From NCBI GenBank assembly GCA_029782355.1, contig JAKOUY010000040.1:1-64000 (forward strand): DNA of 64,000 nt, in the 5' to 3' direction. Within the stretch, counting starts at the first letter, position 1; each line of letters begins with the position of its first letter. The stretch is from Actinomycetes bacterium (GTDB taxonomy: Bacteria > Actinomycetota > Acidimicrobiia > Acidimicrobiales > Ilumatobacteraceae). The position numbers were made by a program, and so were the translations under genes. Shown here one piece after another: positions 26,999 to 34,670 of the stretch. The notes under the pieces are model-generated. The model saw nothing but the letters and a program-made list of their open reading frames with translations, made no database searches and was not told the DNA's origin.

Positions 26999-28495
26999 TC
27001 AGGCGGTGCCCTTCGTCGTACCGGCCGTGGTGCCGTCCGACGGCGTGGTGCCGCTGGTGGAGGAGCCGTCCGAGCCACCGGGCGTGGTCGGGACCTTGAT
27101 CTTGCCGCTGATGATGTCGGCCTTGAAGGCTTCCAGCTTGGCCTTGATGTCATCGACGTAGCCACCCGAGGTCGAGTAGCCGACGCCGTCGACCTTCAGG
27201 TCGTAGACGTGCACGCCACCCTTGAAGGTGCCGTTCTGGAAGTCCTTGACCACCTGGAACACGGCGACGTCGACGCGCTTCATCATCGAGGTCAGGATGA
27301 CGTCCTTGGCACCGGCCACCGTCGAGGTGTTGTACTCGTCGGAGTCGACGCCGATGGCCCACTTCTTGTTGGCCACCGCTGCCTGGATCGTGCCAGCACC
27401 CGAGCCGCCGGCGGCGGTGTAGATGATGTCGACGTTGTCGTCCTGGTACCAGCCGTCGGCGATCTCCTTGGCCTTGTCGGGCGAGGTCCAGGCGTTGTTG
27501 TCACCAGCGGCGCCGAGGTACTTGACCTCGATCTTGATGTCCGGGTTGACGGCCTTGGCGCCAGCCTCGTAGCCAGCCTGGAACCGCTTGATCAGGTCGA
27601 TCTCCTGGCCGCCGATGAAGCCGATGTGCCCGGTCTTGCTCTTCAGCGCAGCGGCCGCCCCGACCAGGAAGGAGCCCTCCTGCTCGGCGAAGTTCAGGCT
27701 GGCCACGTTCGGCGCGTCGACGAAGCCGTCGACGATGGCATAGGACACCTTGGGGTTCGCCGCGGCGATCTTGGCCAGGTCGTCGCTGAACAGGAAGCCG
27801 ACGGCGATGATCGGGTTGTCGCCGTTCGCCGTCAGGTTCTTGACGTTCGGGCCGCGGTCCTCGCCGCTAGCGGCCTCGAGCTCGTTGACCGTGACACCGA
27901 GGTCCTTCTGGGCCTGGTCGGCGCCGCGCGCCGCCGAATCGTTGAAGGTGCCGTCGCCGCGGCCGCCGGTATCGAACGCCAGGCCGACCTTGATCGTGCC
28001 CGCCGAGGTCCCGGTCGTGCCGGCGGTGGTGCCAGCGGTCGTCCCGGCGGTGGTGCCAGCGGTCGTCCCGGCGGTGGTGCCAGCCGTCGTCGCTGCGGTG
28101 GCCGCCGTCGTAGCCATCGTCGTGGCCATGGTCGTAGCCATCGTCGTCCCCGCGCCAGCGGTGGTGGCGGCCGTAGTCCCCGCGCCAGCGGTGGTGGCCG
28201 CCGTGGTCCCGGCGCCGGCGGTGGTGCCCGCGCCAGCCGTGGTGCCCGCCCCAGCGGTGGTGCCCGCGCCAGCGGTGGTGCCCGCGCCGGCGGTGGTGCC
28301 CGCGCCGGCGGTGGTGCCCGCGCCGGCGGTAGTGCCCGCCCCAGCGGTGGTGCCGGATCCGGCCGTCGTGCCGGCGGTGGCGGCGATGGTCGTGGTCGAC
28401 CCACCCGCTTCCTTCTTGTCGTCGCCGCACGAGGCGGCGAACAAGCTCAGAGCGACGACGCTCGCCAGAACGCCGACACGCTTCGTTGATCGCAT
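26999..28495 (-). CDS. BMP/PnrA family nucleoside-binding lipoprotein with long Thr/Ala/Gly repeat linker
   Basis: Substrate-binding lipoprotein of the importer, 498 aa. A lipoprotein signal ends in LFAASC with C23 as the lipidated residue. Residues about 33-165 are a low-complexity linker of GTTAGA and GTTAAT units, later TMAT and TTAG units. The BMP domain begins near residue 166 (GTIKVGLAFDTGGRGDGTFND) and the C-terminus is again Ser/Thr/Gly-rich. The ATG at 28495 has a strong ribosome binding site (AAGGGGGAGA). A GATAAC hexamer at 28552-28547 may be the -10 box. The BMP family binds purine nucleosides in several bacteria. Confidence 0.93.
   Translation of the reverse strand: MRSTKRVGVLASVVALSLFAASCGDDKKEAGGSTTTIAATAGTTAGSGTTAGAGTTAGAGTTAGAGTTAGAGTTAGAGTTAGAGTTAGAGTTAGAGTTAATTAGAGTTAATTAGAGTTMATTMATTMATTAATAATTAGTTAGTTAGTTAGTTAGTTAGTTGTSAGTIKVGLAFDTGGRGDGTFNDSAARGADQAQKDLGVTVNELEAASGEDRGPNVKNLTANGDNPIIAVGFLFSDDLAKIAAANPKVSYAIVDGFVDAPNVASLNFAEQEGSFLVGAAAALKSKTGHIGFIGGQEIDLIKRFQAGYEAGAKAVNPDIKIEVKYLGAAGDNNAWTSPDKAKEIADGWYQDDNVDIIYTAAGGSGAGTIQAAVANKKWAIGVDSDEYNTSTVAGAKDVILTSMMKRVDVAVFQVVKDFQNGTFKGGVHVYDLKVDGVGYSTSGGYVDDIKAKLEAFKADIISGKIKVPTTPGGSDGSSTSGTTPSDGTTAGTTKGTA
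28003..28396 (-). repeat. Minisatellite encoding the lipoprotein linker
   Basis: Tandem, imperfect units of mostly 18 bases (GTGCCCGCGCCGGCGGTG and variants on the plus strand), then 9- and 15-base variants, all in frame and all coding for Thr, Ala and Gly with a few Met. The near-identity of several units suggests recent expansion by slippage or unequal recombination; unit loss or gain keeps the frame. Confidence 0.9.
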
Positions 28496-28607
28496 GGATC
28501 TCCCCCTTGGAGTCACGTTGTGCGGGCCTCTCGCCCGTTCCGACAGGTTATCCGAGCCCACGGTGCTTGCCCCACGTGCCGTCCTGGGCCAGGGTGGAGG
28601 CATCACC

Positions 28608-29513
28608 GTGACCGAATCCCCTGCACGCGCCGACCGGGACCGAGCGGGCCCCGGTGGCGGTGGCCGGCCTCGTCGGCGGGCACGGGCGGTGGCGACCGGG
28701 GCGGTGGTCGCCGCGCTGCTCGCCGTGAGCGGGGCACTCGGGGCCCGGGCGACCCACCACGCCGACGGGTGGCTGGCGTCGATCGATCTCCCGCAGCGCA
28801 CCGTGCCCGCCGACGTCTGGCGCGGGCCCGTGCCCACGGCCCAGCAGCGCGCCAAGCTCCTGGTCATCGGTGACTCCGAGGCGGCCGGGTTGTATCCCTA
28901 CCTCCGCCAACGGTTGGGCTCGGTCGACGTCGTCAAGCTGCAGCAGTTCACCAAGGTGTCGTCCGGGTTGTCCCGGCCGGACTTCTTCGATTGGCCACAT
29001 CAGCTCGCCTGGCTGCTCCCGCAGGTTCGTCCGGATCTGGTGGTGGTCATGCTGGGCGGCAACGACGGGCAGGCGCTGCTCGACACCCATGGCGCCGTGG
29101 TCAGCCACCTCGATCCGGCCGATCCCGGACACTGGCGCGACGAGTACGGCGGGCGGGTCACCGCGCTGCTCGACCAGCTGCAAGCCGGCGGGGCGTTCGT
29201 CATCTGGGTGGGCATCCCCAACTCGCCGGATCCGGGCTTCAACGGCCGCATCCAGGTCCAGGACGAGGCCGTACGCGCCGCCACCGGCGGGCGCCGCGGC
29301 GTGGCCTTCGTCGATGTCTGGCACCGCTTCGCCACTCGGCGGGGAACCTGGACCGCTCGGATCATCGATCCCGCCGACGGCACCCGCAAGCTGGTCCGCG
29401 CCGCCGACGGATTCCACCTCAACCCGGCCGGTGCGACGATCCTGGCCGGCGACGTGGCCGCCGTGGTGATCGCCGAGCTGCGCCGCCGAGGGGCTGACGT
29501 CCCGGCCGGTTGA
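28608..29513 (+). CDS. SGNH-hydrolase-like (DUF459-type) membrane-anchored protein
   Basis: 301-aa protein with a basic N-terminus, one membrane segment (about residues 25-48) and an extracytoplasmic SGNH-type domain. The GDS block is LLVIGDSEAAGL with S90 as the likely nucleophile; later blocks are VVMLGGNDGQ and a C-terminal DGFHLNPAG holding the Asp-x2-His pair. Such proteins often add or remove acyl or acetyl groups from cell-wall glycans, but the substrate is unknown. The GTG at 28608 is chosen because GGTGGAGG lies 7-8 bases upstream. Divergent from the nucleoside lipoprotein, convergent with the next gene. Confidence 0.8.
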   Translation: MTESPARADRDRAGPGGGGRPRRRARAVATGAVVAALLAVSGALGARATHHADGWLASIDLPQRTVPADVWRGPVPTAQQRAKLLVIGDSEAAGLYPYLRQRLGSVDVVKLQQFTKVSSGLSRPDFFDWPHQLAWLLPQVRPDLVVVMLGGNDGQALLDTHGAVVSHLDPADPGHWRDEYGGRVTALLDQLQAGGAFVIWVGIPNSPDPGFNGRIQVQDEAVRAATGGRRGVAFVDVWHRFATRRGTWTARIIDPADGTRKLVRAADGFHLNPAGATILAGDVAAVVIAELRRRGADVPAG

Positions 29514-29517
29514 CCTG

Positions 29518-30270
29518 CTACTGGCGCTTGCCGCGTTCCTGGATGGCGGCGCGGCGAGCGGCCACGGCGGCCGGGTCGAACGCCTCGCGCTGCCAGGCGC
29601 CGGCGTCGGTGGCTTCCACCCGACGGCCCGGACCCTCGTCGTGCACGGCGGCATACGTCCGGCGGATCTGGCGGACGCCGAGGGGATCGTTGCCGACGAT
29701 GTCGGCCGCCAACCGGAGGGTCACCGGCATCAGCTCGTCGTGGGGGACGACGTGGTTGACCAGCCCGACGGCCAGTGCCTCGGCGGCGTCCATGAAGTTG
29801 CCGGTGAAGCTCATCTCCCGGGCCCGGCGCAGCCCGATCGCCTGCGGCAGCAGCACCGTCAACCCCCACCCCGGCATGATGCCGACCCGCGTGTGGGTGT
29901 CGCCGAACTTGGCCCGCTCGCTGGCCACCAGGAAGTCGCAGGTCAGGGCGAGCTCGAAACCGCCGGTGATGGCCACGCCGTTGATCGCCCCGATCACCGG
30001 CTTGCGCGTCGGGGCGAACGGTCGGCCCACCGCCTTGGTGGTCATCCCGCTGCCGGCGCCGCCGAGCTCCTTGAGGTCGAGGCCGGCGCAGAAGGCCGGA
30101 TCGGCGCCGGTGAGCACGATCACGTCGACATCGTCGCGATCGTCGGCCGTGGACATCGACGACTGCAGGGCGTCGAGCAGTTCGCTGGACATGGCGTTGC
30201 GCGCCGCCGGGCGGTTCAGCGTGACGGTGGCGATCCGCTCGGCGACCTCGAGCAGCACGGTGTCGGACAT
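29518..30270 (-). CDS. Enoyl-CoA hydratase/isomerase family protein
   Basis: Crotonase-fold enzyme of 250 aa. The oxyanion-hole segments ADPAFCAGLDLKEL and INGVAITGGFELALTCD are present. The first catalytic glutamate position (FELAL) is kept, but the second, normally in a PE-x-x-G context, reads THTRVGIMPG, so classical hydration is uncertain. It likely acts on an acyl-CoA in beta-oxidation or a related path. Divergent from a second crotonase gene, 58 bases between starts; no electron-transfer or thiolase genes are nearby. Confidence 0.88.
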   Translation of the reverse strand: MSDTVLLEVAERIATVTLNRPAARNAMSSELLDALQSSMSTADDRDDVDVIVLTGADPAFCAGLDLKELGGAGSGMTTKAVGRPFAPTRKPVIGAINGVAITGGFELALTCDFLVASERAKFGDTHTRVGIMPGWGLTVLLPQAIGLRRAREMSFTGNFMDAAEALAVGLVNHVVPHDELMPVTLRLAADIVGNDPLGVRQIRRTYAAVHDEGPGRRVEATDAGAWQREAFDPAAVAARRAAIQERGKRQ

Positions 30271-30316
30271 TGCTGCATGCTGCCAGGCGGGTCCGGCTCG
30301 CCGCGAACCCGGGCGA

Positions 30317-30322
30317 TATGGT
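30317..30322 (+). promoter_or_regulatory. Probable -10 box (TATGGT) of the plus-strand crotonase, leaderless
   Basis: TATGGT ends 6 nt before the ATG at 30329 and there is no ribosome binding site, matching the leaderless pattern seen at many genes here. Confidence 0.5.
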
Positions 30323-30328
30323 CGGACG

Positions 30329-31087
30329 ATGGCTCTCGTCGACATCGCCCGCCACCACGGGGTGGCCACCCTCACGCTGAACAACCCGGCCGAACGCAAC
30401 ACCCTGACGGCCCCGATGGTGGCCGAGATCGTCGCGGCGATGGACGATGTCGAGGCCGACGAGTCGATCGGCGCGGTGGTGGTGACCGGCGCGCCGCCGG
30501 CCTTCTGTGCCGGGGCCAACCTCGGCAACCTGGCCGAGGCCGACGAGGACAGCCTGGGGCGGATCTACGAGGGCTTCTTGCGCATCGCCCGGAGCCCGCT
30601 GCCCACCGTGGCTGCGGTCAACGGGGCGGCCGTCGGAGCGGGGATGAACCTGGCGCTGGGTTGCGACGTGCGCCTGGCGGCCCGGCGGGCCAAGTTCGAC
30701 ACCCGGTTCCTGCAGATCGGGCTGCACCCCGGTGGCGGGCACACCTGGATGTTCCGGCGCATCGCCGGCCCGCAGGCGACGCTCGCCGCGGTGCTGTTCG
30801 GCGAGGTGCTCGACGGCCCGGAAGCCGAGCGGGTCGGCTTGGTGTACCGCTGCGTCGACGACGACCAGCTGGCCGATGCGGCCCAGGCCCTGGCCGAGCG
30901 GGCCGCGGCCGGGCCGCGCCCGCTGGCCATGGAGATCAAGCGGACCATCGCCGACATGGCCGGTGTGGCCACCCACGCCGAGGCCGTGCAGCGCGAGCTG
31001 GTGCCCCAGCTGTGGAGCACGCGCCAGCCGTGGTTCGCCGAGCGGCTGGCCGCCCTGCAGGCCAAGATCCGCACCTCGTCGCGCTGA
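30329..31087 (+). CDS. Enoyl-CoA hydratase/isomerase family protein lacking both catalytic glutamates
   Basis: 252-aa crotonase-fold protein. The oxyanion-hole blocks PPAFCAGANLGNL and VNGAAVGAGMNLALGCD are recognisable. In GMNLAL an asparagine replaces the first catalytic glutamate, and FLQIGLHPGGGHTW replaces the second, so it should not be a normal hydratase; isomerase, thioesterase-like or CoA-ligand roles remain possible. The divergent partner keeps one of the two glutamates. Confidence 0.85.
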   Translation: MALVDIARHHGVATLTLNNPAERNTLTAPMVAEIVAAMDDVEADESIGAVVVTGAPPAFCAGANLGNLAEADEDSLGRIYEGFLRIARSPLPTVAAVNGAAVGAGMNLALGCDVRLAARRAKFDTRFLQIGLHPGGGHTWMFRRIAGPQATLAAVLFGEVLDGPEAERVGLVYRCVDDDQLADAAQALAERAAAGPRPLAMEIKRTIADMAGVATHAEAVQRELVPQLWSTRQPWFAERLAALQAKIRTSSR

Positions 31088-31194
31088 CGCGGGGCGCGCA
31101 GAACTGTTACACGGCGAGCGGGCGCGACCCCCGGCGCGTGGTCTACCGTGGGCTCACGGGAGCTCAGTTCCGTACATTCCCCAGGGAGGTACCC

Positions 31195-31509
31195 ATGAGC
31201 CAGCGCCACCGCAGCGCCGAGGCGGCCCCGCCGCCGAAGATGGACCTGCGAGCCCATGCGCACAACGAACGGCACCGGATCAACAGCGAGTTGCACGCCG
31301 TGGCCGCCCAGGTCAGTGCCGGCCTGGCGCCCGACGACATCGACGAGCCGGGTCGTGGCTGGGTGGCCAGCCATCACCACGAGAACGAGCGGGCCGAGGC
31401 CGGCCGGCAGCGCACGCAGCGGCACTGGAAGCTGAAGATGTGGAAGCGTCGCAGCAAGCTGCGCCTGGCCAAGGCCCAGGCGCACGTCCTCGCCGGGCGC
31501 CAGGCCTGA
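31195..31509 (+). CDS. Small basic hypothetical protein
   Basis: 104-aa protein with no family I recognise. It is rich in His, Arg, Lys and Ala, begins MSQRHRSAEAAPPPKMDLRA, has a central acidic patch (DDIDEPGRGW) and a strongly basic C-terminal helix (KLKMWKRRSKLRLAKAQ). It has no membrane segment or cysteine. The gene has one of the best ribosome binding sites in the window (CCAGGGAGG at 31181-31189) and a 107-bp upstream gap, so it is probably well expressed. Its stop codon forms the base of a hairpin shared with the convergent gene. Confidence 0.65.
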   Translation: MSQRHRSAEAAPPPKMDLRAHAHNERHRINSELHAVAAQVSAGLAPDDIDEPGRGWVASHHHENERAEAGRQRTQRHWKLKMWKRRSKLRLAKAQAHVLAGRQA

Positions 31510-31534
31510 GCACCCGGCGCCGGCTGGGCGCTCA
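31507..31534. terminator. Bidirectional hairpin between convergent genes
   Basis: Stem of about 12 pairs (one A-C mismatch, one G-T) from TGAGC at 31507 to GCTCA ending 31534. The closing bases are the stop codons of both convergent genes (31507-31509 plus; 31534-31532 minus). No T-tract is present, so termination efficiency is unknown. Confidence 0.5.
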
Positions 31535-32164
31535 GCTCAGCCAGGTGCCGACCAGGTCGTCGCGGCGCGTCGTCCACTCCTCGGCGGTGATGCCGTAGCG
31601 GACGTGGTCCTCCCAGACCCCGTTGATCTGCAGGAACCGTTCGGCCAGGCCCTCGGCGCGGATGGCCAGCACCTCCATCACCCGCCGGCTGTTGGTGTTG
31701 CGCGGCACGATGCAGATCTCGACGCGGTGCAGGTCGATGGCCTCGAAGGCGAAGCGCAACAGGGCGACGACGCCTTCGGCCACGTAGCGGTGACCGGCGT
31801 GACGGCGATCGATCCAGTACCCGACGGTCCCGGACTGCATCGCGCCGCGCACGACGTGGTTGAGGTTGACCTCCCCGGCGAACGCCCCGTCGACGAACAG
31901 GCCGAATCCGTAGCTGACGTCGGCGTGGCGGTCCCGATCGCGCGCCGCGCAGCGGCTGGTGAAGGCCTCGCGGGAGATCGTCGGATCGACGATGCCCATC
32001 GGTCGGGCCGGCTCCCATGGGGTCAGCCAGCCGTCGTTGCGCAGGCGGACCTCGGTCCACTGGTCGAAGTCGGCCGAGGTCAGCGGGCGCAGCACCACCC
32101 GGCGGCCGTAGAGGCGGGTCACCGGATCACGGCGCGCCGGATGCCCGAAGCGGCGCACGGTCAC
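31532..32164 (-). CDS. GNAT family N-acetyltransferase (RimJ/RimL-like)
   Basis: Acetyl-CoA-dependent acetyltransferase related to ribosomal-protein alanine acetyltransferases. The segment RRVVLRPLTSADFDQW marks the N-terminal strand, GYWIDRRHAGHRYVAEGVVALLRFAF the acetyl-CoA loop (RRxxGxG-like), and VPRNTNSRRVMEVL the C-terminal part. With the GTG at 32164, which overlaps the upstream stop by 4 bases, the protein is 210 aa; an in-frame GTG at 32122 gives 196 aa and starts closer to the domain. It is the last gene of the mocA-coxG-DUF501 operon. Confidence 0.85.
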   Translation of the reverse strand: MTVRRFGHPARRDPVTRLYGRRVVLRPLTSADFDQWTEVRLRNDGWLTPWEPARPMGIVDPTISREAFTSRCAARDRDRHADVSYGFGLFVDGAFAGEVNLNHVVRGAMQSGTVGYWIDRRHAGHRYVAEGVVALLRFAFEAIDLHRVEICIVPRNTNSRRVMEVLAIRAEGLAERFLQINGVWEDHVRYGITAEEWTTRRDDLVGTWLS

Positions 32165-33060
32165 CCGTGCAGCCGGAGCCGGTCGAGGCGCAGGGCGCGC
32201 AGGATGGCGACGGTCAGGCAACACACCGCGACGATCGAGCCGACCTCCTCGGCGGGCAGTCCCGGGTTGTGCCGGCGGTCGGCGACGGACTCGGTGGCCA
32301 GGACGCGAAAGACCTCCTCGGCGGCGTCGCGGGACAGCTCGGACGGGCCGGTAACCGGGGATCCTGCCTCGACCGCAGCCAGGGTGGCCGCCGCCGGACC
32401 GTGCAACTCGACCGGCGCGTCGAGGGCCTGCGGCTCGGCTCGGACCAGGTCGTCGAGGTGGTCGATGACCAGGCCGATGGTGTTGGTCAGGTCCTCCGGG
32501 CGCGGCGGATCGCCGCCGGCGAGCGCGGCCACGAGCGCGTCGAGCCCGATCGGCAGGCTGATCAGGCGACCGGCGATCTCGGCGTCGAGTCGATCCGGAT
32601 GCGGGGTGAGTCGCAGCACCGCCGACGGCTGGAGGTGCTCGACGACCCAGCGCCCGACCGGGTCGTCCCCGCCGGCCAGGTGCCAGGCCAGGTGGGCATG
32701 GAGGCACTTGACGCCCTGACGGGTCCCACCGACGCCGCCGCTCGGGCGCGGCCCGGCATGGCCGGCGGGGATGTCCGCGTCGCGCTGGTGGGCATACCGC
32801 CGGTGGGCCTCGGCAACGGCCACTGGATCGAGCGCGGCCTCGGCACGGCGGACGCCGCCCATGGCCTCTAGCGTGCTCACCCGGCGGGTCAGCTCCGGAT
32901 CGACCAGCCAGTAGCGGGTCGGCATCGGCGTGCCGTCGTCGAGGAACGGGGCGTTGCGGATGACGGTGGGCGTCCCGTCGGCGGACCGCCGGACGACCTC
33001 GAACGGGCCCTGCGGCGGGCGGCCGAGCAGCCGCTCGACCACCGCCCGATCGTCGCTCAC
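32161..33060 (-). CDS. DUF501 protein fused to a Ppx/GppA-like C-terminal half
   Basis: 299 aa. Residues 1-150 match DUF501: VVRRSADGTPTVIRNAPFL, DGTPMPTRYWLVDP, VSTLEAMGG and GTRQGVKCLHAHLAWHLAG. The rest (about 155-299) is not part of DUF501 and resembles the second half of exopolyphosphatase/GppA proteins: ARSLPIG-like ISLPIGLDALV, a GPAAATLAAVE stretch, then a helix set ending ADRRHNPGLPAEEVGSIVAV. In actinobacteria DUF501 and ppx are usually separate neighbours. The N-terminal phosphate-binding half of Ppx is missing, so no phosphatase activity is expected. GTG start, 7 bases after coxG. Confidence 0.75.
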   Translation of the reverse strand: MSDDRAVVERLLGRPPQGPFEVVRRSADGTPTVIRNAPFLDDGTPMPTRYWLVDPELTRRVSTLEAMGGVRRAEAALDPVAVAEAHRRYAHQRDADIPAGHAGPRPSGGVGGTRQGVKCLHAHLAWHLAGGDDPVGRWVVEHLQPSAVLRLTPHPDRLDAEIAGRLISLPIGLDALVAALAGGDPPRPEDLTNTIGLVIDHLDDLVRAEPQALDAPVELHGPAAATLAAVEAGSPVTGPSELSRDAAEEVFRVLATESVADRRHNPGLPAEEVGSIVAVCCLTVAILRALRLDRLRLHG

Positions 33061-33067
33061 CCGCGGC

Positions 33068-33829
33068 TCAGCGGCGCAGCTTGCGCCAGGCGATCAGCGC
33101 CACGACCAGCCCGCCGAGGACGGGCAGGAGCCGCTTCAGCACCGCTGAGCCGGCGAGGTCCGTCATGTTCAGCGGAGCGACCTCGGGTCCGTCGATGGTC
33201 CGCACCGTCGAGGACGGCGCCCTGGGCGGCGCAGCCGGGGTGCTGGCCGCGGCCACCGTTCCGGCCGTCTCGGCCGGCTCGCCGGGCTCGTCCGTCCGAG
33301 AGCTGGCCGGGGCAGCGTGGGTGTCGTCGTCCGCCGCTGCGGGGCCGCCGGTCCGGCCGGAGTCGCCGGTCGGCGCGCCGTCGCCGGTGAGCATGGTGTT
33401 GAGGTTGTCGGCGAACTGACCGATCAGCTTCTTGGAGACGTCGGCCATGATGCCCCGCCCGAACTGGGCGACCTTGCCGGTGATGTGCAGATCGGTCTCC
33501 ACCCGGCAGGTGGTCGAGGAGTCGTTCACCGGGGTCAGCCGGGCGGTGATGTGGGCGTTGGCCTGGCCCTTGCCGCCCGTGTCGCGGCCCTCGGCCTTCA
33601 GCGTGGCGGTGTGCGAGGCGTCGTCGCGCTCGACGAAGCTGGCCTGGCCGCGGAAGTTGGCACTGATCGCCCCGAGCTTGACCTTGACCACGCCGCGGTA
33701 GATGTCGCCCTCGATCTCGGTCAGCTGGGCGCCCGGCATGCACGGGGCGATGCGCTCGAGATCGGTCAACACCGCCCACGTCTCGCCCACCGGGCGTTCG
33801 ACGGTGAACTCGTTCACCAGTTGCTCCAT
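33068..33829 (-). CDS. CoxG-like SRPBCC family protein with membrane anchor
   Basis: 253-aa protein. Residues 1-150 are a CoxG/SRPBCC domain (FTVERPVGETWAVLTDLERIAPCMPGA, then DTGGKGQANAHITARL and GKVAQFGRGIM). A Pro/Ala/Thr-rich linker follows and a C-terminal hydrophobic helix with a basic end (LLPVLGGLVVALIAWRKLRR) may attach it to the membrane. CoxG proteins recruit aerobic CO dehydrogenase-type molybdenum enzymes to the membrane in some bacteria. Start overlaps the upstream mocA-like gene by 16 bases, within a four-gene minus-strand operon. Confidence 0.88.
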   Translation of the reverse strand: MEQLVNEFTVERPVGETWAVLTDLERIAPCMPGAQLTEIEGDIYRGVVKVKLGAISANFRGQASFVERDDASHTATLKAEGRDTGGKGQANAHITARLTPVNDSSTTCRVETDLHITGKVAQFGRGIMADVSKKLIGQFADNLNTMLTGDGAPTGDSGRTGGPAAADDDTHAAPASSRTDEPGEPAETAGTVAAASTPAAPPRAPSSTVRTIDGPEVAPLNMTDLAGSAVLKRLLPVLGGLVVALIAWRKLRR

Positions 33830-34410
33830 CGCCCCAACTCCTCCACGGTGTCGATGTCCTCGCCAGAGCCTACGCAGTCCACGTCGACCACCCACTCGGG
33901 GTGGGCGGTGATGAGCTGGCGAGCGACCACCTCGCCGGTCCCCGGGAGCAGCGCCCACAGTCGCCGGGCCAGTCGGACCGGATGCGGACCACGGCGGCCG
34001 GCGTAGCGGGCGACGACGATGGCGGCGCTGGGGTCGGCCGCGGCCACGGCCCGCCAGGCCTCCGGGCCGATGCCGGGTTGGTCGGCGAGACCGATGATCG
34101 CCGCCGACCACCCGGCTGCCGCCGGATGGTCCAGGGCGGCGCGCAGCGAGGCGGCCTGTCCGTCCTGCCACTGGCGGGCGTGGATCATCGTCACCCCGGG
34201 GATGGCCGGGTCGGCGAGCTCGACGGCTCCGGTGACGACCACCACCGGACCGGCGGCGGCGGCCACGGCGGCCCCGACGGCCCGGCGCCACAGCTCGGTG
34301 CCGCCGGTGTCCGCCAGCAGCTTGTGGCTCGATCCGTGGAAGCGGGTCCCGGCGCCGGCGGCGAGCACCACGAGACCACACGTCCCAGCCGGGCCCACGC
34401 CGTCGGTCAC
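33814..34410 (-). CDS. MocA-like molybdenum cofactor nucleotidyltransferase
   Basis: NTP-transferase of the MobA/MocA type, 198 aa. The N-terminal nucleotide-binding motif is VVLAAGAGTRFHGSSHKLL, followed by the GQAASLRAAL and IIGLADQPGI segments, the latter with the metal-binding aspartate. Such enzymes make the cytosine-dinucleotide form of molybdenum cofactor used by CO dehydrogenase and xanthine-dehydrogenase family enzymes. The genes for that enzyme are in this window, and CoxG is the next gene. GTG start with a TAGGTC hexamer 6 nt upstream. Confidence 0.85.
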   Translation of the reverse strand: MTDGVGPAGTCGLVVLAAGAGTRFHGSSHKLLADTGGTELWRRAVGAAVAAAAGPVVVVTGAVELADPAIPGVTMIHARQWQDGQAASLRAALDHPAAAGWSAAIIGLADQPGIGPEAWRAVAAADPSAAIVVARYAGRRGPHPVRLARRLWALLPGTGEVVARQLITAHPEWVVDVDCVGSGEDIDTVEELGRWSNW

Positions 34411-34521
34411 CCGCCAGACCTACCACAGCTTCGGACCATCGGCGAGCGGGCCCCGGCGATCGGGTGACCACCGTCACGTTTCGCAGATGTCGAATGGCGC
34501 GCGTATGTGACGATTGGATGA

Positions 34522-34670
34522 CATACTGATCGTCGCTGTGACGGACCGGGGGGCAACCGGCCGGCGCACACCGCGGTGGCGCCTCGTGGCGCCTTCGCCG
34601 TGACCCGAGGGCGGAGACCTCATCACGAACGAAGGCCACCCTCACCGGGTGGCGAACACGAGAGGACCAC
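34522..34670 (+). promoter_or_regulatory. Promoter and structured leader of the NlpC/P60 gene
   Basis: CATACT at 34522-34527 is a plausible -10 box, giving a leader of about 135 nt. The leader holds GGCGCC-TCGT-GGCGCC (34578-34593), the GC-rich CCGGGGGGCAACCGG (34546-34560), and GCCACCC/GGGTGGC (34635-34653) just before the ribosome binding site AGAGGA. Wall-hydrolase genes of this family often carry c-di-AMP riboswitches, but the conserved end of that riboswitch is not recognisable here. Confidence 0.45.

Noticed and set aside
28003-28396. Possible CRISPR array or mobile-element repeat.
   Set aside because: Units are in frame, have no spacers, and code for a Thr/Ala/Gly linker.
34540-34670. 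Calling the leader a c-di-AMP (ydaO) riboswitch.
   Set aside because: The conserved 3' block of that family is not recognisable by eye; kept only as an unassigned structured leader.
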